Made by a program: the position numbers and the translations under genes. From Oscillospiraceae bacterium (GTDB lineage: Bacteria; Bacillota; Clostridia; Oscillospirales; Ruminococcaceae), in contig JAFQUQ010000048.1 in assembly GCA_017408395.1 (NCBI GenBank), forward strand, positions 1 to 63,818: a DNA stretch of 63,818 nt, written 5' to 3'. How positions within the stretch are numbered: position 1 is the stretch's first letter; every line of letters begins with the position of its first letter. The notes below the pieces were generated by a model that saw only the letters and a program-made list of their open reading frames with translations, made no database searches and was not told the origin of the DNA. Below, one piece after another: positions 41,249-50,035 of this stretch.

Positions 41249-42946
41249 TTAGTTATAGAAGATGTCGTACTGAACAACGAGAACGCCGTCTGCGTATGTC
41301 TTCTGTCTGGAGAGCTTGCTTACATTGCCCTGTTCCTTGGCATACTTCTGGAATGCCTTAGCGTAATCGTTGGAAAGGAGAGTATCCCAGATGTCCTTGT
41401 CGGTAACTCTGATGTGAGCAACGTTCTTACCTGCCTTGATAGCAGCCTTAAGCTCGTCGTACATACCCTGGGTTGCACTCTTTACGGAGTCGAATTCCTT
41501 GTTGTAGGCCTTGAAGTAGTTTGCGCTGGACTTTGTGCAAGCAGGTGGTTCAAAATACTTGATGGAAGAGCCGTTCTTCTTGTAAACCTTGTTTACTGAG
41601 AGGTGGTCGTTTACGATCCATGCGTCAGGAACCAGGAAGAAGTTGTATCTTACGTACTTGGAGTTGTGATCGTTTGTAGGATCGCCCCATGCAGGGTCGA
41701 TGTTGTAGTAGCCGTTGTCGCAGTAAACAATGTTCCATGCGTGTGAAGAGCCCTGGTCGTTCTTACCTGTGATAACCATACATTCAATGCCTGCAAGGTC
41801 ACAGAGGTACATCATTGTCTTTGCATAGCCTGCGCACTGGAGGTAGCCGCCTGTCATACCGTTGGAGATTGAGCAGGTGTCATCGCCTTCTGTAACGCTG
41901 AATTCGGCATTTGTAACGATCCAGTCATAGAACACCTTAAGCTTGCTGAATGTGCTGGAGTACTGGTTTGCAGCAGCGACAACAGCCTTTGCGTTCTTTT
42001 CGATCTTGGACTTGAGAGCGTCACGTTCTTCAATGCTGTCAACTGTGTAGTCAATTCTGATTGAGCCGTAACCGGATGGCACTGTTCTTGAAAGCCAGAA
42101 AAGCTGTGGCTCCTGGTTATAAACCATACCGTAAACCTTCATAATGTCATCGGATAAGAGACCATCAGGAACAGTAACCTTCTTGGACATGTTTTCAGCA
42201 GCCTTTACAATGTTTGCATAGAGCTGCTTTTCGCTGTTGCTGAGAGTCTTGTAGCCGTATCTTGATGTATAGCTGCCGGAAGGAGTTGAAGGCTGAACAT
42301 CGGAAGAACCGCCGTCTTTGTTTTCATCTTCCTCGGTGTAATCATCGTCGTAAATTACTTCTTCGTCGTCAAAATCTTCTGCTGTTGTCTTTACAGTAGC
42401 CTTTGTTGTTGTCTGGGTAGGATCCTTTTCTGTAAGGTAATCAGCGTGGATGAAGGAGCCGTCTTCAAGCTTGTAGTAGCCTGTGTCGGTGTGAGCGATA
42501 ACTCTTACCTTCTGACCAGCCTTGTACTGACCTACGGATTCAGCGCCGTACTTAGGAACCTTTCTTGCGTGGCATGGGTTGGAAACGTACATGATCTCGT
42601 CAATTTCTGTTTCGCTCCATGTCTTTTCGATAGTAGTTTCGGATGTCTCGGATGTTTCGGAAACTGAAGTCTCGGAAGTTTCAACGGTTGTTTCCTCTGT
42701 TGTCTCGGAAGTTGTTTCAACGGTTGTCTCTTCTGTTGTTTCAGTAGTTGTTTCAGTAGTTGTTTCTGCGGTAGTTGTTTCTTCTGTTGTCATCTGAGTA
42801 AGCTCAGAAAGGGCGGTGGTTGCCGCAGTGGTTGCTTCGGTAAGGCCTGAGCCTTCCTCCTCTGTCTTCTTACAGCCTGTCGCAAGAACGGACACGGACA
42901 GAAGAATAGCCAGAGCAAAGCTAATTTTTTTCTTCATGTTCTTCAT
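41249..42946 (-). CDS. Transglutaminase-like lipoprotein 1 with SH3 domain
   Basis: A 565-residue lipoprotein, first of the row. Lipobox LATGC follows MKKKISFALAILLSVSV. A strongly repetitive Thr/Glu/Ser linker (TTETTTETTEETTVET and similar) covers about residues 40-105. A bacterial SH3 domain follows (NPCHARKVPKYGAESVGQ, VRVIAHTDTGYYKLEDG), then a helical pre-domain and the core. The core has Cys in LQCAGYAKTMMYLC, His in SSHAWNIVYCDN and Asp in YNIDPAWGDP. The SH3 domain implies wall attachment. The start overlaps the CNNM gene by 26 bases; GGAG is 13 bases before this ATG, and a TTG at 42955 sits closer, so the start is uncertain by three residues. Confidence 0.9.
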   Translation of the reverse strand: MKNMKKKISFALAILLSVSVLATGCKKTEEEGSGLTEATTAATTALSELTQMTTEETTTAETTTETTTETTEETTVETTSETTEETTVETSETSVSETSETSETTIEKTWSETEIDEIMYVSNPCHARKVPKYGAESVGQYKAGQKVRVIAHTDTGYYKLEDGSFIHADYLTEKDPTQTTTKATVKTTAEDFDDEEVIYDDDYTEEDENKDGGSSDVQPSTPSGSYTSRYGYKTLSNSEKQLYANIVKAAENMSKKVTVPDGLLSDDIMKVYGMVYNQEPQLFWLSRTVPSGYGSIRIDYTVDSIEERDALKSKIEKNAKAVVAAANQYSSTFSKLKVFYDWIVTNAEFSVTEGDDTCSISNGMTGGYLQCAGYAKTMMYLCDLAGIECMVITGKNDQGSSHAWNIVYCDNGYYNIDPAWGDPTNDHNSKYVRYNFFLVPDAWIVNDHLSVNKVYKKNGSSIKYFEPPACTKSSANYFKAYNKEFDSVKSATQGMYDELKAAIKAGKNVAHIRVTDKDIWDTLLSNDYAKAFQKYAKEQGNVSKLSRQKTYADGVLVVQYDIFYN

Positions 42947-44318
42947 GTTCTTCAATTTTCTCCTTTGTATTATTTTCATTTTCATTATTGCTTTTGTCAA
43001 GTACCGTCGCTTTAAGCTTTGTAATGCACATATCCTCAATGATAAGCACCGTAAACAGCACGTTTTCATACTCTACCGCAGGGGTTTCGTTTTCCTCGGG
43101 AATTCTGCCCAGCAGGTTTATAATGAAACCGCTCATTGTGTAATAATCGTTGTCTTCGGGGAGCTTTATGCCGAAATGTCCGAGAATGTGTTCGGGATCG
43201 GCAGTACCGTCGATGGTATAGGTGTCATCGGAAATTTTAATGATCTCCTCGGTCTCGTTGTCGTATTCGTCCTGAATATTGCCCACGATTGATTCAACAA
43301 GGTCCTCCATTGTGACAATTCCCGCCGTACCGCCGTATTCGTCGGCAACGACAGCCATCTGCATTTTCTTTTCCGAAAGCTGTCTGAAAAGCTCGCCGCA
43401 GGGGATGGTATCGGGGACGTAGATTATTTCCCTTATAAAATCCTTTGCACAAGCTGAATAAGCAGCTTCGGAGCCTACCATGCACAGCAGATCCTTTACG
43501 CAGATTATGCCTACAATGTGGTCCATATTGTTTTCGTATACGGGTATTCTTGAAAATCCGCTGCTTATAGCGGCGTTTACGACCTCTGAAACACCTGCGC
43601 CCAGTTCCACGCCTACAATATCCGTGCGGTGGGTCATAATATCGGAAGCGGTAAGATCGTTGAATTCAAAAACGTTGTTGATCATTTCCTTCTGGGATTC
43701 TTCGATAACGCCTGTTTCGTTGCCCGCGTCAACCATCATTAGGATCTCTTCCTCGGTGACAGCGTCATCCACGGCAGTCTTTGAGCCGAATAAAGCCGCA
43801 AAGAGCTTTATGAGGGCGTTTGAAAGAGCGATCAGTGGCGTATAGAAGGTAACGAGAAAGCTTACCGGTGCCGCTGAAGCTGAAGCGAGCTTTTCCGTGT
43901 TTCCGTTTGCGGCAATACGTTTTGGCAGACCGTCGCAGAAGACCGTCAGCACAAGTATCGTAGCAAGCATAATCACAAACAGAGCCGCAATGTAAGCAAG
44001 ATTTTCCAGCTTTTCGTCCTGTCCGTTTGTTTCGGTAAGGCCTGCGAAAAAATCGCCCAGAGGCATTAAGTACACAACAGCTGCCGTGTAGGAAATAAGT
44101 ATCGCAGTGGAAATTCTGTTTACAGAAAAAGCGGTAATAAGCCTTGTGGGATTCTGCAGCAGGGAGTAAAGCCGCCGCTGTGATTTTGTACCGTTTTCAA
44201 AATTTTTGATCTTAGAGTCGCTGATCTCGGTGACAGCGGTTTCGCTGACCGTGAAAAAAGCTTTAATTAGAACAAGTGCGAGGATAATAATACTTCCCGC
44301 AAGCCCGTCTGAATCCAT
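42921..44318 (-). CDS. CNNM/CBS-domain (HlyC/CorC family) membrane protein
   Basis: A 465-residue protein. An N-terminal CNNM transmembrane domain (about residues 1-190, starting MDSDGLAGSIIILALVLIKAFF) is followed by two CBS domains (TDIVGVELGAGVSEVVNAA, and MQMAVVADEYGGTAGIVTMEDLVESIVG) and a C-terminal CorC-type domain. Such proteins are linked to magnesium or cobalt export and are historically called hemolysins. ATG 44318 has AAAGGAAG before it. It overlaps the first transglutaminase gene, so it heads the operon that they form, behind a consensus promoter. Confidence 0.92.
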   Translation of the reverse strand: MDSDGLAGSIIILALVLIKAFFTVSETAVTEISDSKIKNFENGTKSQRRLYSLLQNPTRLITAFSVNRISTAILISYTAAVVYLMPLGDFFAGLTETNGQDEKLENLAYIAALFVIMLATILVLTVFCDGLPKRIAANGNTEKLASASAAPVSFLVTFYTPLIALSNALIKLFAALFGSKTAVDDAVTEEEILMMVDAGNETGVIEESQKEMINNVFEFNDLTASDIMTHRTDIVGVELGAGVSEVVNAAISSGFSRIPVYENNMDHIVGIICVKDLLCMVGSEAAYSACAKDFIREIIYVPDTIPCGELFRQLSEKKMQMAVVADEYGGTAGIVTMEDLVESIVGNIQDEYDNETEEIIKISDDTYTIDGTADPEHILGHFGIKLPEDNDYYTMSGFIINLLGRIPEENETPAVEYENVLFTVLIIEDMCITKLKATVLDKSNNENENNTKEKIEEHEEHEEKN

Positions 44319-44401
44319 AACCGACTTCCTTTCACAAATGTATTTAAATGTCATTAAAAGGAAACGCCGCCGCTTACATTTAAACAGGGCATTTCCTAAA
44401 A

Positions 44402-44430
44402 ATTATACTATACATTTAAAAAAATGTCAA
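44402..44430 (-). promoter_or_regulatory. Strong promoter of the CNNM-transglutaminase operon
   Basis: On the minus strand TTGACA (44430-44425), 17-bp spacer, TATAAT (44407-44402), 84 bases upstream of the CNNM start. The leader contains an 8-of-9 pairing GGAAATGCC / GGCGTTTCC (44396-44360). Confidence 0.85.
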
Positions 44431-44589
44431 TAAACATTACTTACCTATTTAATTGTGTGTTTTCATATCATATATGTTGATTTTCCCCATAAAATCGGGG
44501 TTTGAAGCAGGTACAAGGGTATTTGTGCACTTACAGGGCTGAAATTTGTAAACGTATTGTAATAATTTCGGCACGCAAAGCGGTGAAAT

Positions 44590-45537
44590 TCAGCGGACAG
44601 CGTTGAATTTTATGCCCTGGAAGCTGTTACGGCGGAGAAGCTCCTTGTCAATCCCGTTCATAACACGCTTCTTGTCAAGGCTCCACAGGGGCGCAATGAG
44701 CGTTTTCCTGTCCCCGTCCCCTGTTATACGCTGAACGACCGTTTCAGGGGAAAGAAGCTCCAGCTGGTCGCATACTATATTAATATAGTCGTCATAAGAC
44801 ATCGGCTCAAACTCACCTGCTTCAAGCTGTGCGGCGATGGCGGTGCCTCTGATTATATGGAGAAGGTGGATTTTTATGCTGTGAAGGTCAAGCTGTGAGA
44901 TACGGCGTACCGTTTCAAGCATCATTTCCCTGTCCTCGCCGGGCAGTCCGTTTATAATGTGCACGCAGACGTTTATTCCTCTTGAATGAAGCTTTTGGTA
45001 GCCGTTTAAAAAGTCGGCATAGGTGTGACAGCGGTTGATTTTTTCGGCTGTAATATCGTGTACGGTCTGAAGGCCAAGCTCAACGGTAAGATAGGTACGC
45101 ATTGAAAGCTCCGCAAGGTAATCTGCGGTTTCGTCGCTTATGCAGTCGGGACGAGTGGAAACCGCAAGCCCCACCGTATTTTCGATGGATAAGGCTTCCT
45201 CGAAAAGCTCACGCAGGCGTTCTGTGGGAGCATAGGTGTTCGTTCCTGCCTGAAAATACGGGATATACAAAGCGTCGGGCCACTTTTCCGACAGCACCGA
45301 GCGTACATCGTCAAACTGCTCACGGACGCTCTTGCAGGGATTTCCGCCGAAATCACCGCTTTCCAGCTCCGAGCAGTAGGTACAGCCTCCCCTGCCCCTT
45401 GTGCCGTCTTTGTTGGGACAGGTGAAACCGCCGTTCAGAGAAACCTTTATCACCTTTTTCCCGAATTTTTTACGTAAATAATAATTCTGGGTGTGGTAGC
45501 GCTTGTTTGTGTCGGAATAACGAAATTTATCGTCCAA
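44590..45537 (-). CDS. TIGR01212-family radical SAM protein
   Basis: A 315-residue cytoplasmic protein with a radical SAM core. The cluster cysteines are in TCPNKDGTRGRGGCTYC (CxxxxxxxxxxxCxxC type), followed by GLAVSTRPDCI and VELGLQTVHD. This matches the TIGR01212/YhcC family; a tRNA- or iron-related role has been suggested but the substrate is unknown. The start is TTG at 45537 behind AAGGAG, 11 bases away. It is independent of the transglutaminase operon. The intergenic region toward the operon holds only its promoter. Confidence 0.88.
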   Translation of the reverse strand: MDDKFRYSDTNKRYHTQNYYLRKKFGKKVIKVSLNGGFTCPNKDGTRGRGGCTYCSELESGDFGGNPCKSVREQFDDVRSVLSEKWPDALYIPYFQAGTNTYAPTERLRELFEEALSIENTVGLAVSTRPDCISDETADYLAELSMRTYLTVELGLQTVHDITAEKINRCHTYADFLNGYQKLHSRGINVCVHIINGLPGEDREMMLETVRRISQLDLHSIKIHLLHIIRGTAIAAQLEAGEFEPMSYDDYINIVCDQLELLSPETVVQRITGDGDRKTLIAPLWSLDKKRVMNGIDKELLRRNSFQGIKFNAVR

Positions 45538-45603
45538 TTTGTTAACATCTCCTTAACATTTAAATTGGTTGCTTTTATCCTAAAATCAACCTTGTTTATC
45601 GTA

Positions 45604-45639
45604 AAAATATCACAAATATGTGCGGATTTGTGATATTTT
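45604..45639. promoter_or_regulatory. Long inverted repeat between divergent genes
   Basis: A perfect 14-bp inverted repeat AAAATATCACAAAT / ATTTGTGATATTTT with an 8-bp centre lies between the radical SAM gene and the epimerase gene. It ends 23 bases upstream of the epimerase -35 box. It has the look of a regulator operator with CACAAAT half-sites, or of a bidirectional terminator. The regulator is not identifiable. Confidence 0.6.
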
Positions 45640-45662
45640 CGGAATTTTTAACTTAAAATCTA

Positions 45663-45690
45663 TTGCATTTCTTTTTTGTTGTGGTATAAT
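45663..45690 (+). promoter_or_regulatory. Promoter of the epimerase gene
   Basis: TTGCAT (45663-45668), 16-bp spacer, TATAAT (45685-45690), 47 bases before the start codon. Confidence 0.75.
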
Positions 45691-45736
45691 TTATAGTATG
45701 TAGAAACAGATATAGAAAGAGAGGAGGGTCTAATTT

Positions 45737-46678
45737 ATGAAAACTGTGTTCATTACAGGTGCTTCAGGTATGATCGGTCTGGCTGTTACTGAGGCTTTGC
45801 TCGAAAAGGGTCATAAGGTTATCGGTACAGATACTACACCTAACAGTTTTGTAAATCAGCCTAACTATAGCTTTGTACAGGCTTCAATTGAAGATAAATC
45901 CAATATCTCAAATGTGCTCAACGGAAGTCAGATAGATGTTCTTGTTCATCTTGCATGCTCTGTTGACAACGACTTCCCCGATGTTATTTCATCTGCGGAG
46001 GAAAAGAAGAGTGCCGCTGTTGACAAGTATCTCTACAAAACTGCTATCGATGCAGGCGTAGGCGATATTATCCTTCTCAGCACACATCAGGTTTACGCTC
46101 AGCAGAAAACACGTGAGCCTATCAGAGAAACTTCCGACGAAAAGCCTGCAACAGCTTATGCAAAGCTGAAGTACGAAAGCGAAAAGACACTTTCAAAGCT
46201 TATTGCAAAGAGCGTATCCGCAAAGGGCGTTATCGCAAGAGTATGCCCGATATATACAAAGGATTTCGTTGACAACCTCAAGGCTAAGATCTACGACCCT
46301 AATGAAGGCTGTTCCTTCATTTACGGTTACGGTGACTACGGTTATTCCTTCTGCTGCCTTTACAATCTGGTTGACTTTATCAGCTGTCTTGTAAACATCA
46401 ACCCAAGCACAAACTATCAGGGCGTTTACAATGTATGCGATACAAAGCCTATTGCCGCAAAGGATATTGTTGAATTCCTGAGAAACGGCCATAAGGTAGG
46501 CGCTGTAATCCAGAGAAGCGGCGGTACAGGCATCAAGCTCAATCCGTTCGGCGCAAAGGGTGCAAAGACCGACTATCGTTACAACGATTTAAGCGTTGCG
46601 TGTGCAAACATTTCATACGACAACACAAAGGCTCAGCGTATTGCTGCATTCCGCTGGAAGCTTTCCAATACAAAGTAA
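45737..46678 (+). CDS. NAD-dependent epimerase/dehydratase family protein
   Basis: A 313-residue short-chain sugar-nucleotide epimerase-like protein. The NAD-binding GASGMIG is at residues 8-14, VLVHLAC follows, and a TAYAKLKYESEK segment holds the catalytic-type YxxxK. The specific sugar substrate cannot be read. GAGAGGAGGGTC precedes the ATG. It is a single gene with its own promoter and terminator. Codon use suggests steady expression. Confidence 0.87.
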   Translation: MKTVFITGASGMIGLAVTEALLEKGHKVIGTDTTPNSFVNQPNYSFVQASIEDKSNISNVLNGSQIDVLVHLACSVDNDFPDVISSAEEKKSAAVDKYLYKTAIDAGVGDIILLSTHQVYAQQKTREPIRETSDEKPATAYAKLKYESEKTLSKLIAKSVSAKGVIARVCPIYTKDFVDNLKAKIYDPNEGCSFIYGYGDYGYSFCCLYNLVDFISCLVNINPSTNYQGVYNVCDTKPIAAKDIVEFLRNGHKVGAVIQRSGGTGIKLNPFGAKGAKTDYRYNDLSVACANISYDNTKAQRIAAFRWKLSNTK

Positions 46679-46695
46679 ATCAATGTAATTTTCAG

Positions 46696-46720
46696 ACAGA
46701 CTGTCATAACGGCAGTCTGT
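46696..46720 (+). terminator. Terminator after the epimerase gene
   Basis: ACAGACTG / CAGTCTGT with a 9-nt loop is followed by TTTTTTTATTT, 17 bases past the stop. Confidence 0.9.
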
Positions 46721-46800
46721 TTTTTTATTTTAAGCTGTGACAAAACAGGCGGTATGTTCGTATTTGTTTCAGAAGTACTTCGAGGAACGGGAGTGAGGAT

Positions 46801-47283
46801 TTGAACGCAGACAAGCTGAAGGAGTGCATTGAAAAGCACCACAGCACGATTTTCCGTGTGGCTTACAGCTATGTAAAAAGCCGTGAGGACGCAGAGGATA
46901 TTGTGCAGGAGGCTTTTTTCAGGCTTTACACAGCGGAAAAGGAGTTCCTGTCCGATGAAAATATCAAAGCGTGGCTTATAAGGGTAAGTATAAATCTTGC
47001 AAAGGATATGCTTAAATCAAGCCGTGTGCGGAAGAGAGCAGAGCTTACCGAGGATATACCCTGCGGAATGGGCTGTGAGGATACGCTTCACGGAATGATC
47101 GAAAAGCTTAAAGGCGAATACGGTACCGTGCTGCTGCTTTTTTATTACGAAGGATATACGGTCAGGGAAATTGCGGAAATGACGAAAACCTCACAGACTC
47201 TCGTAACAACACGGCTTTCACGCGCGAGAAAGCAGCTTAAGAAAATTCTCCTGGAGGAGGGGTACGATGAAGAAATATATTGA
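46801..47283 (+). CDS. ECF-type RNA polymerase sigma factor
   Basis: A 160-residue sigma-70 family factor. Region 2 has FRVAYSYVKSREDAEDIVQEAFFRLY (residues about 18-43). Region 4 has LLFYYEGYTVREIAEMTKTSQTLVTTRLSRARKQL. The start is TTG at 46801 behind GGGAGTGAGG. It overlaps the next gene by 17 bases, so it is coupled to its probable anti-sigma factor. The regulon is not known. Confidence 0.92.
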   Translation: MNADKLKECIEKHHSTIFRVAYSYVKSREDAEDIVQEAFFRLYTAEKEFLSDENIKAWLIRVSINLAKDMLKSSRVRKRAELTEDIPCGMGCEDTLHGMIEKLKGEYGTVLLLFYYEGYTVREIAEMTKTSQTLVTTRLSRARKQLKKILLEEGYDEEIY

Positions 47284-48460
47284 CGAAGCCTTTGAAAAGC
47301 TTACTCCTGTCAGGAGCGACGAGGAGATTTTCTCCCGTGTTTTAAGGAGGGCTGAAAATTTGAACAGCAGTAAAAAAAGAAAAAGAATAAGCTTAAAGAA
47401 AACGGCGGTTGCGATTTGTGCCGCTTTAGGTACGGTAACATTGGGCATAACAGGTGCCGCCGCAGTGGGAGTCATAGATTTTGACACGCTTTTCGGCAGA
47501 TTTATTACGGCGGAAAGCGGAGAGCTGGGTGAAAATCTTTTGTGCAGGGCGGAAAATTTCAGTTATACCGTGTCGGACAGCAATTACAAAATCGAGCTTA
47601 ACGGCATAACAGGCTCCGCAGCGGATGTGCTGGTCAATCTTGAAATATCCAGAACAGACGGTACGCCTGTAATTGATAGCTTTGTAAATCCTTACGACCC
47701 ACGATACGGCGTTGACGGTCACGACGATTCCTGCGTTTATCCCGACAAGGCTATTGATTACACTCATAACATAGGCGGAGGAGGAAGCTATACCGTAAAC
47801 GACGAGGGCAATGTTGAAGCTGTTTTCAGCTTAGGCTCTACCGAGCTTAACAGCTATCCTCTCAAGGATAAAAAAATCCGTATCGAGGGTGCAAAAATAT
47901 ACCCCATTGAGCCATATTTTGATCATATAGACCCATTATGCAACGGTACGAAGGTCGAGAACGGAAAGGTGCTGTATTTTAAAAACAATCAATATGTTCC
48001 CGTTGATACAAGCAGTGTGCACTATCTTGATTTAAGCTGGACAGCTGAATTTGAGTATGTGCCTTCTGAAATTGCCCTTGAAACCATAAGGAAGGGTTAC
48101 TATGCCCTTGATGATGTAAAGCTTATGGTTGCTTATGCGGATGAGGGAATAAGTGAGCAAAAGGTTGAATTTCACGGAATGGAGCTTACGAGCACACATA
48201 TGACTATCGAAGGCAAGCTTCCGTCAGGAGATCTGTGCTTTGCAGACAATGAAATTTACCTTATCAAAAAGAACGGCGACAGAATAAAGATGATTATGAA
48301 AAGCGGCTCACAGGACGGCCACGGAAAATTCAGCTACACATTAAGATACTGCACCGGATATAAAGAAAATGCCGACGGCTCATTCTTTGCCGATTTCATA
48401 GCCGTTGACCTTACCCAGGTGAAGGCTGTCGAGATAAACGGCACGGTTTATAAGCTTTAA
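47267..48460 (+). CDS. DUF4179 anti-sigma-like membrane protein
   Basis: A 397-residue protein. About residues 1-38 are cytoplasmic and should bind the sigma factor. One membrane helix follows (TAVAICAALGTVTLGITGAA, about residues 45-66), then a large extracytoplasmic domain of the DUF4179 type (GRFITAESGELGENLLC, YKIELNGITGSAADVLVNLEI). The pair with an ECF sigma gene, overlapping it, is typical of anti-sigma regulators. GGAGGAGG precedes the ATG inside the sigma gene. The signal sensed is unknown. Confidence 0.88.
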   Translation: MKKYIDEAFEKLTPVRSDEEIFSRVLRRAENLNSSKKRKRISLKKTAVAICAALGTVTLGITGAAAVGVIDFDTLFGRFITAESGELGENLLCRAENFSYTVSDSNYKIELNGITGSAADVLVNLEISRTDGTPVIDSFVNPYDPRYGVDGHDDSCVYPDKAIDYTHNIGGGGSYTVNDEGNVEAVFSLGSTELNSYPLKDKKIRIEGAKIYPIEPYFDHIDPLCNGTKVENGKVLYFKNNQYVPVDTSSVHYLDLSWTAEFEYVPSEIALETIRKGYYALDDVKLMVAYADEGISEQKVEFHGMELTSTHMTIEGKLPSGDLCFADNEIYLIKKNGDRIKMIMKSGSQDGHGKFSYTLRYCTGYKENADGSFFADFIAVDLTQVKAVEINGTVYKL

Positions 48461-48479
48461 ACTTCACATTGCACAGCGT

Positions 48480-48503
48480 AACCCCTCTGAAAACAGAGGG
48501 GTT
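48480..48503. terminator. Terminator between convergent genes
   Basis: AACCCCTCTG / CAGAGGGGTT with an AAAA loop is followed by ATTTTG. It lies between the DUF4179 gene and the convergent membrane gene. Confidence 0.85.
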
Positions 48504-48520
48504 ATTTTGATTTAAACGGA

Positions 48521-49966
48521 TTATTTCACAGCCTTGTCAATGCTTTTTGCACAGATAATGCCGCAGAAAAGCCAGAACAGAGGTGCAACGGTAACGGAGC
48601 TTGCGCTGAAGAATGCCTGAACAGCATAAGCTGCAACAGCCGCAGCAGCAGCAGGACGGTACCATTCGGAGGAGTCTGAAACAAAGCCCTTAAGACCCAC
48701 AAAGCCCCTTCTTACAACGTACACAGCGAAAGCAGCGAAAGCGATTGCCGACGGGATACCTCTTGTTGCGGCAACGTAAAGATATTCGTTGTAGCTTCTG
48801 TCAAGTGAATTGAGAATAAGATCTTCTGTAAGGCTGAGCATTTTTGCCATACAGTCGGGACCTGCACCGAAAATCGGGTCAGTTTTAATGAGGTGCATAC
48901 TTTTCTCAAAGCCGATCTCGTAGAGCGAAGCCGTTTCGTTAGGAACATAACCTGTTATTATCAGAAGACGTGCAAAACCGTCCTGATAAGCAATGGCACG
49001 GTCACGGATGTAAATTCCCTGAACAAGGAAAACCACTGCAAAAATCACGGCAATTCCGCCGAGAAGCACAAGAAATCTCGCCGCCGCTGTTTTAAACAGA
49101 CCGTTCTCAAACTTCGTGCCGCCCTTTTTACGGTCAAGCAGTACGGCAATTGCTGTAATAACCGTTACACAGCCTATACCGATAATCGGAACGATTGACG
49201 ATGTGAAAAGTCCTGTGAGCCAGAAAAGCCATACAGCACCGCCGTAAATTCGTGCACGTGTGAGGTTTTTGTCAAACACAGCGCCCGAAAATGCGATACC
49301 TGTTACAATGGTAAGGAATGAGCCGTAGAAAATCGGGCTGTCGGAAAGACCGCTTGAAAGCATAACGTCCCTGAGTGCAAGAGTTTCTCTCATATCAGCA
49401 TAATCCGTAAGGAAGTCAAAATTCGGTATATGCTGTAAAACTGCGATAACGCCCTGTATAATTCCGCAGCCTACCGCAATATCCATAAGCATAGTTATGG
49501 TTTTCTTGTTTTTTACGGTAGTTGCAAGCAGGAATATTCCGAAATAAGCAAGAATTGACAAAAGCCCCTCGTAACGTCCGTATTCGCCCAGCATTGCCGT
49601 GCTGATAAGCTCTGACGCAAAAACGGGGTCAAAATCCGCATTTGCCGAAAGAACAACGCTGTAATAGGACGCAAACGCCCACACCGCCATAAAAATTATC
49701 AGCCAGTAGGACGGATTTTCCTTGAAGGTCTGCTCTTTTTTTAGCATTGCGATAATAAACACCAGTATGCTTCCGAAGCCGCTGAGATAAAGGAACGTAC
49801 CCAGCAGAGCTGAGTTGCCGTCCAGTCCCGCAATAAAGAAATTGCCTATCTGCGGCACGATAATGCATAACATAAGCATTATCCCCGTAAGCTTCTGAAG
49901 TGCGGCAGGCTTCATATTTAAAATAAAGTTTGATTTTTCGGTAGTACCGAATAAGTTCTTTGGCAC
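48521..49966 (-). CDS. O-antigen ligase-family membrane protein
   Basis: A 481-residue protein with about 12 membrane helices. The C-terminal loop GAGPDCMAKM, then RSYNEYLYVAATRGIPSAIAF, matches the conserved Wzy/WaaL-type region (the NEYL box) of O-antigen ligase and polymerase proteins. In Gram-positives such proteins polymerise or attach surface polysaccharide or teichoic-acid-like glycans. No other glycan gene is adjacent, so it is an orphan. The start is ATG at 49966. It lies between the DUF4179 gene and rny. Confidence 0.85.
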   Translation of the reverse strand: MPKNLFGTTEKSNFILNMKPAALQKLTGIMLMLCIIVPQIGNFFIAGLDGNSALLGTFLYLSGFGSILVFIIAMLKKEQTFKENPSYWLIIFMAVWAFASYYSVVLSANADFDPVFASELISTAMLGEYGRYEGLLSILAYFGIFLLATTVKNKKTITMLMDIAVGCGIIQGVIAVLQHIPNFDFLTDYADMRETLALRDVMLSSGLSDSPIFYGSFLTIVTGIAFSGAVFDKNLTRARIYGGAVWLFWLTGLFTSSIVPIIGIGCVTVITAIAVLLDRKKGGTKFENGLFKTAAARFLVLLGGIAVIFAVVFLVQGIYIRDRAIAYQDGFARLLIITGYVPNETASLYEIGFEKSMHLIKTDPIFGAGPDCMAKMLSLTEDLILNSLDRSYNEYLYVAATRGIPSAIAFAAFAVYVVRRGFVGLKGFVSDSSEWYRPAAAAAVAAYAVQAFFSASSVTVAPLFWLFCGIICAKSIDKAVK

Positions 49967-49990
49967 AAAATCACTCCTGTCATAAAAAAG

Positions 49991-50017
49991 CCCTGCGCAC
50001 TTATGCAGTACGCAGGG
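49991..50017 (-). terminator. Terminator after RNase Y
   Basis: CCCTGCG / CGCAGGG with an extended stem is followed on the minus strand by CTTTTTTATG, 19 bases past the rny stop. Confidence 0.85.
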
Positions 50018-50035
50018 TATAAATTTTAAACTATA

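Noticed and set aside
42579-42797. Ser/Val-rich open frame on the plus strand
   Set aside because: It is the antisense of the repetitive Thr/Glu linker of the transglutaminase-like lipoprotein 1; low complexity keeps the frame open.
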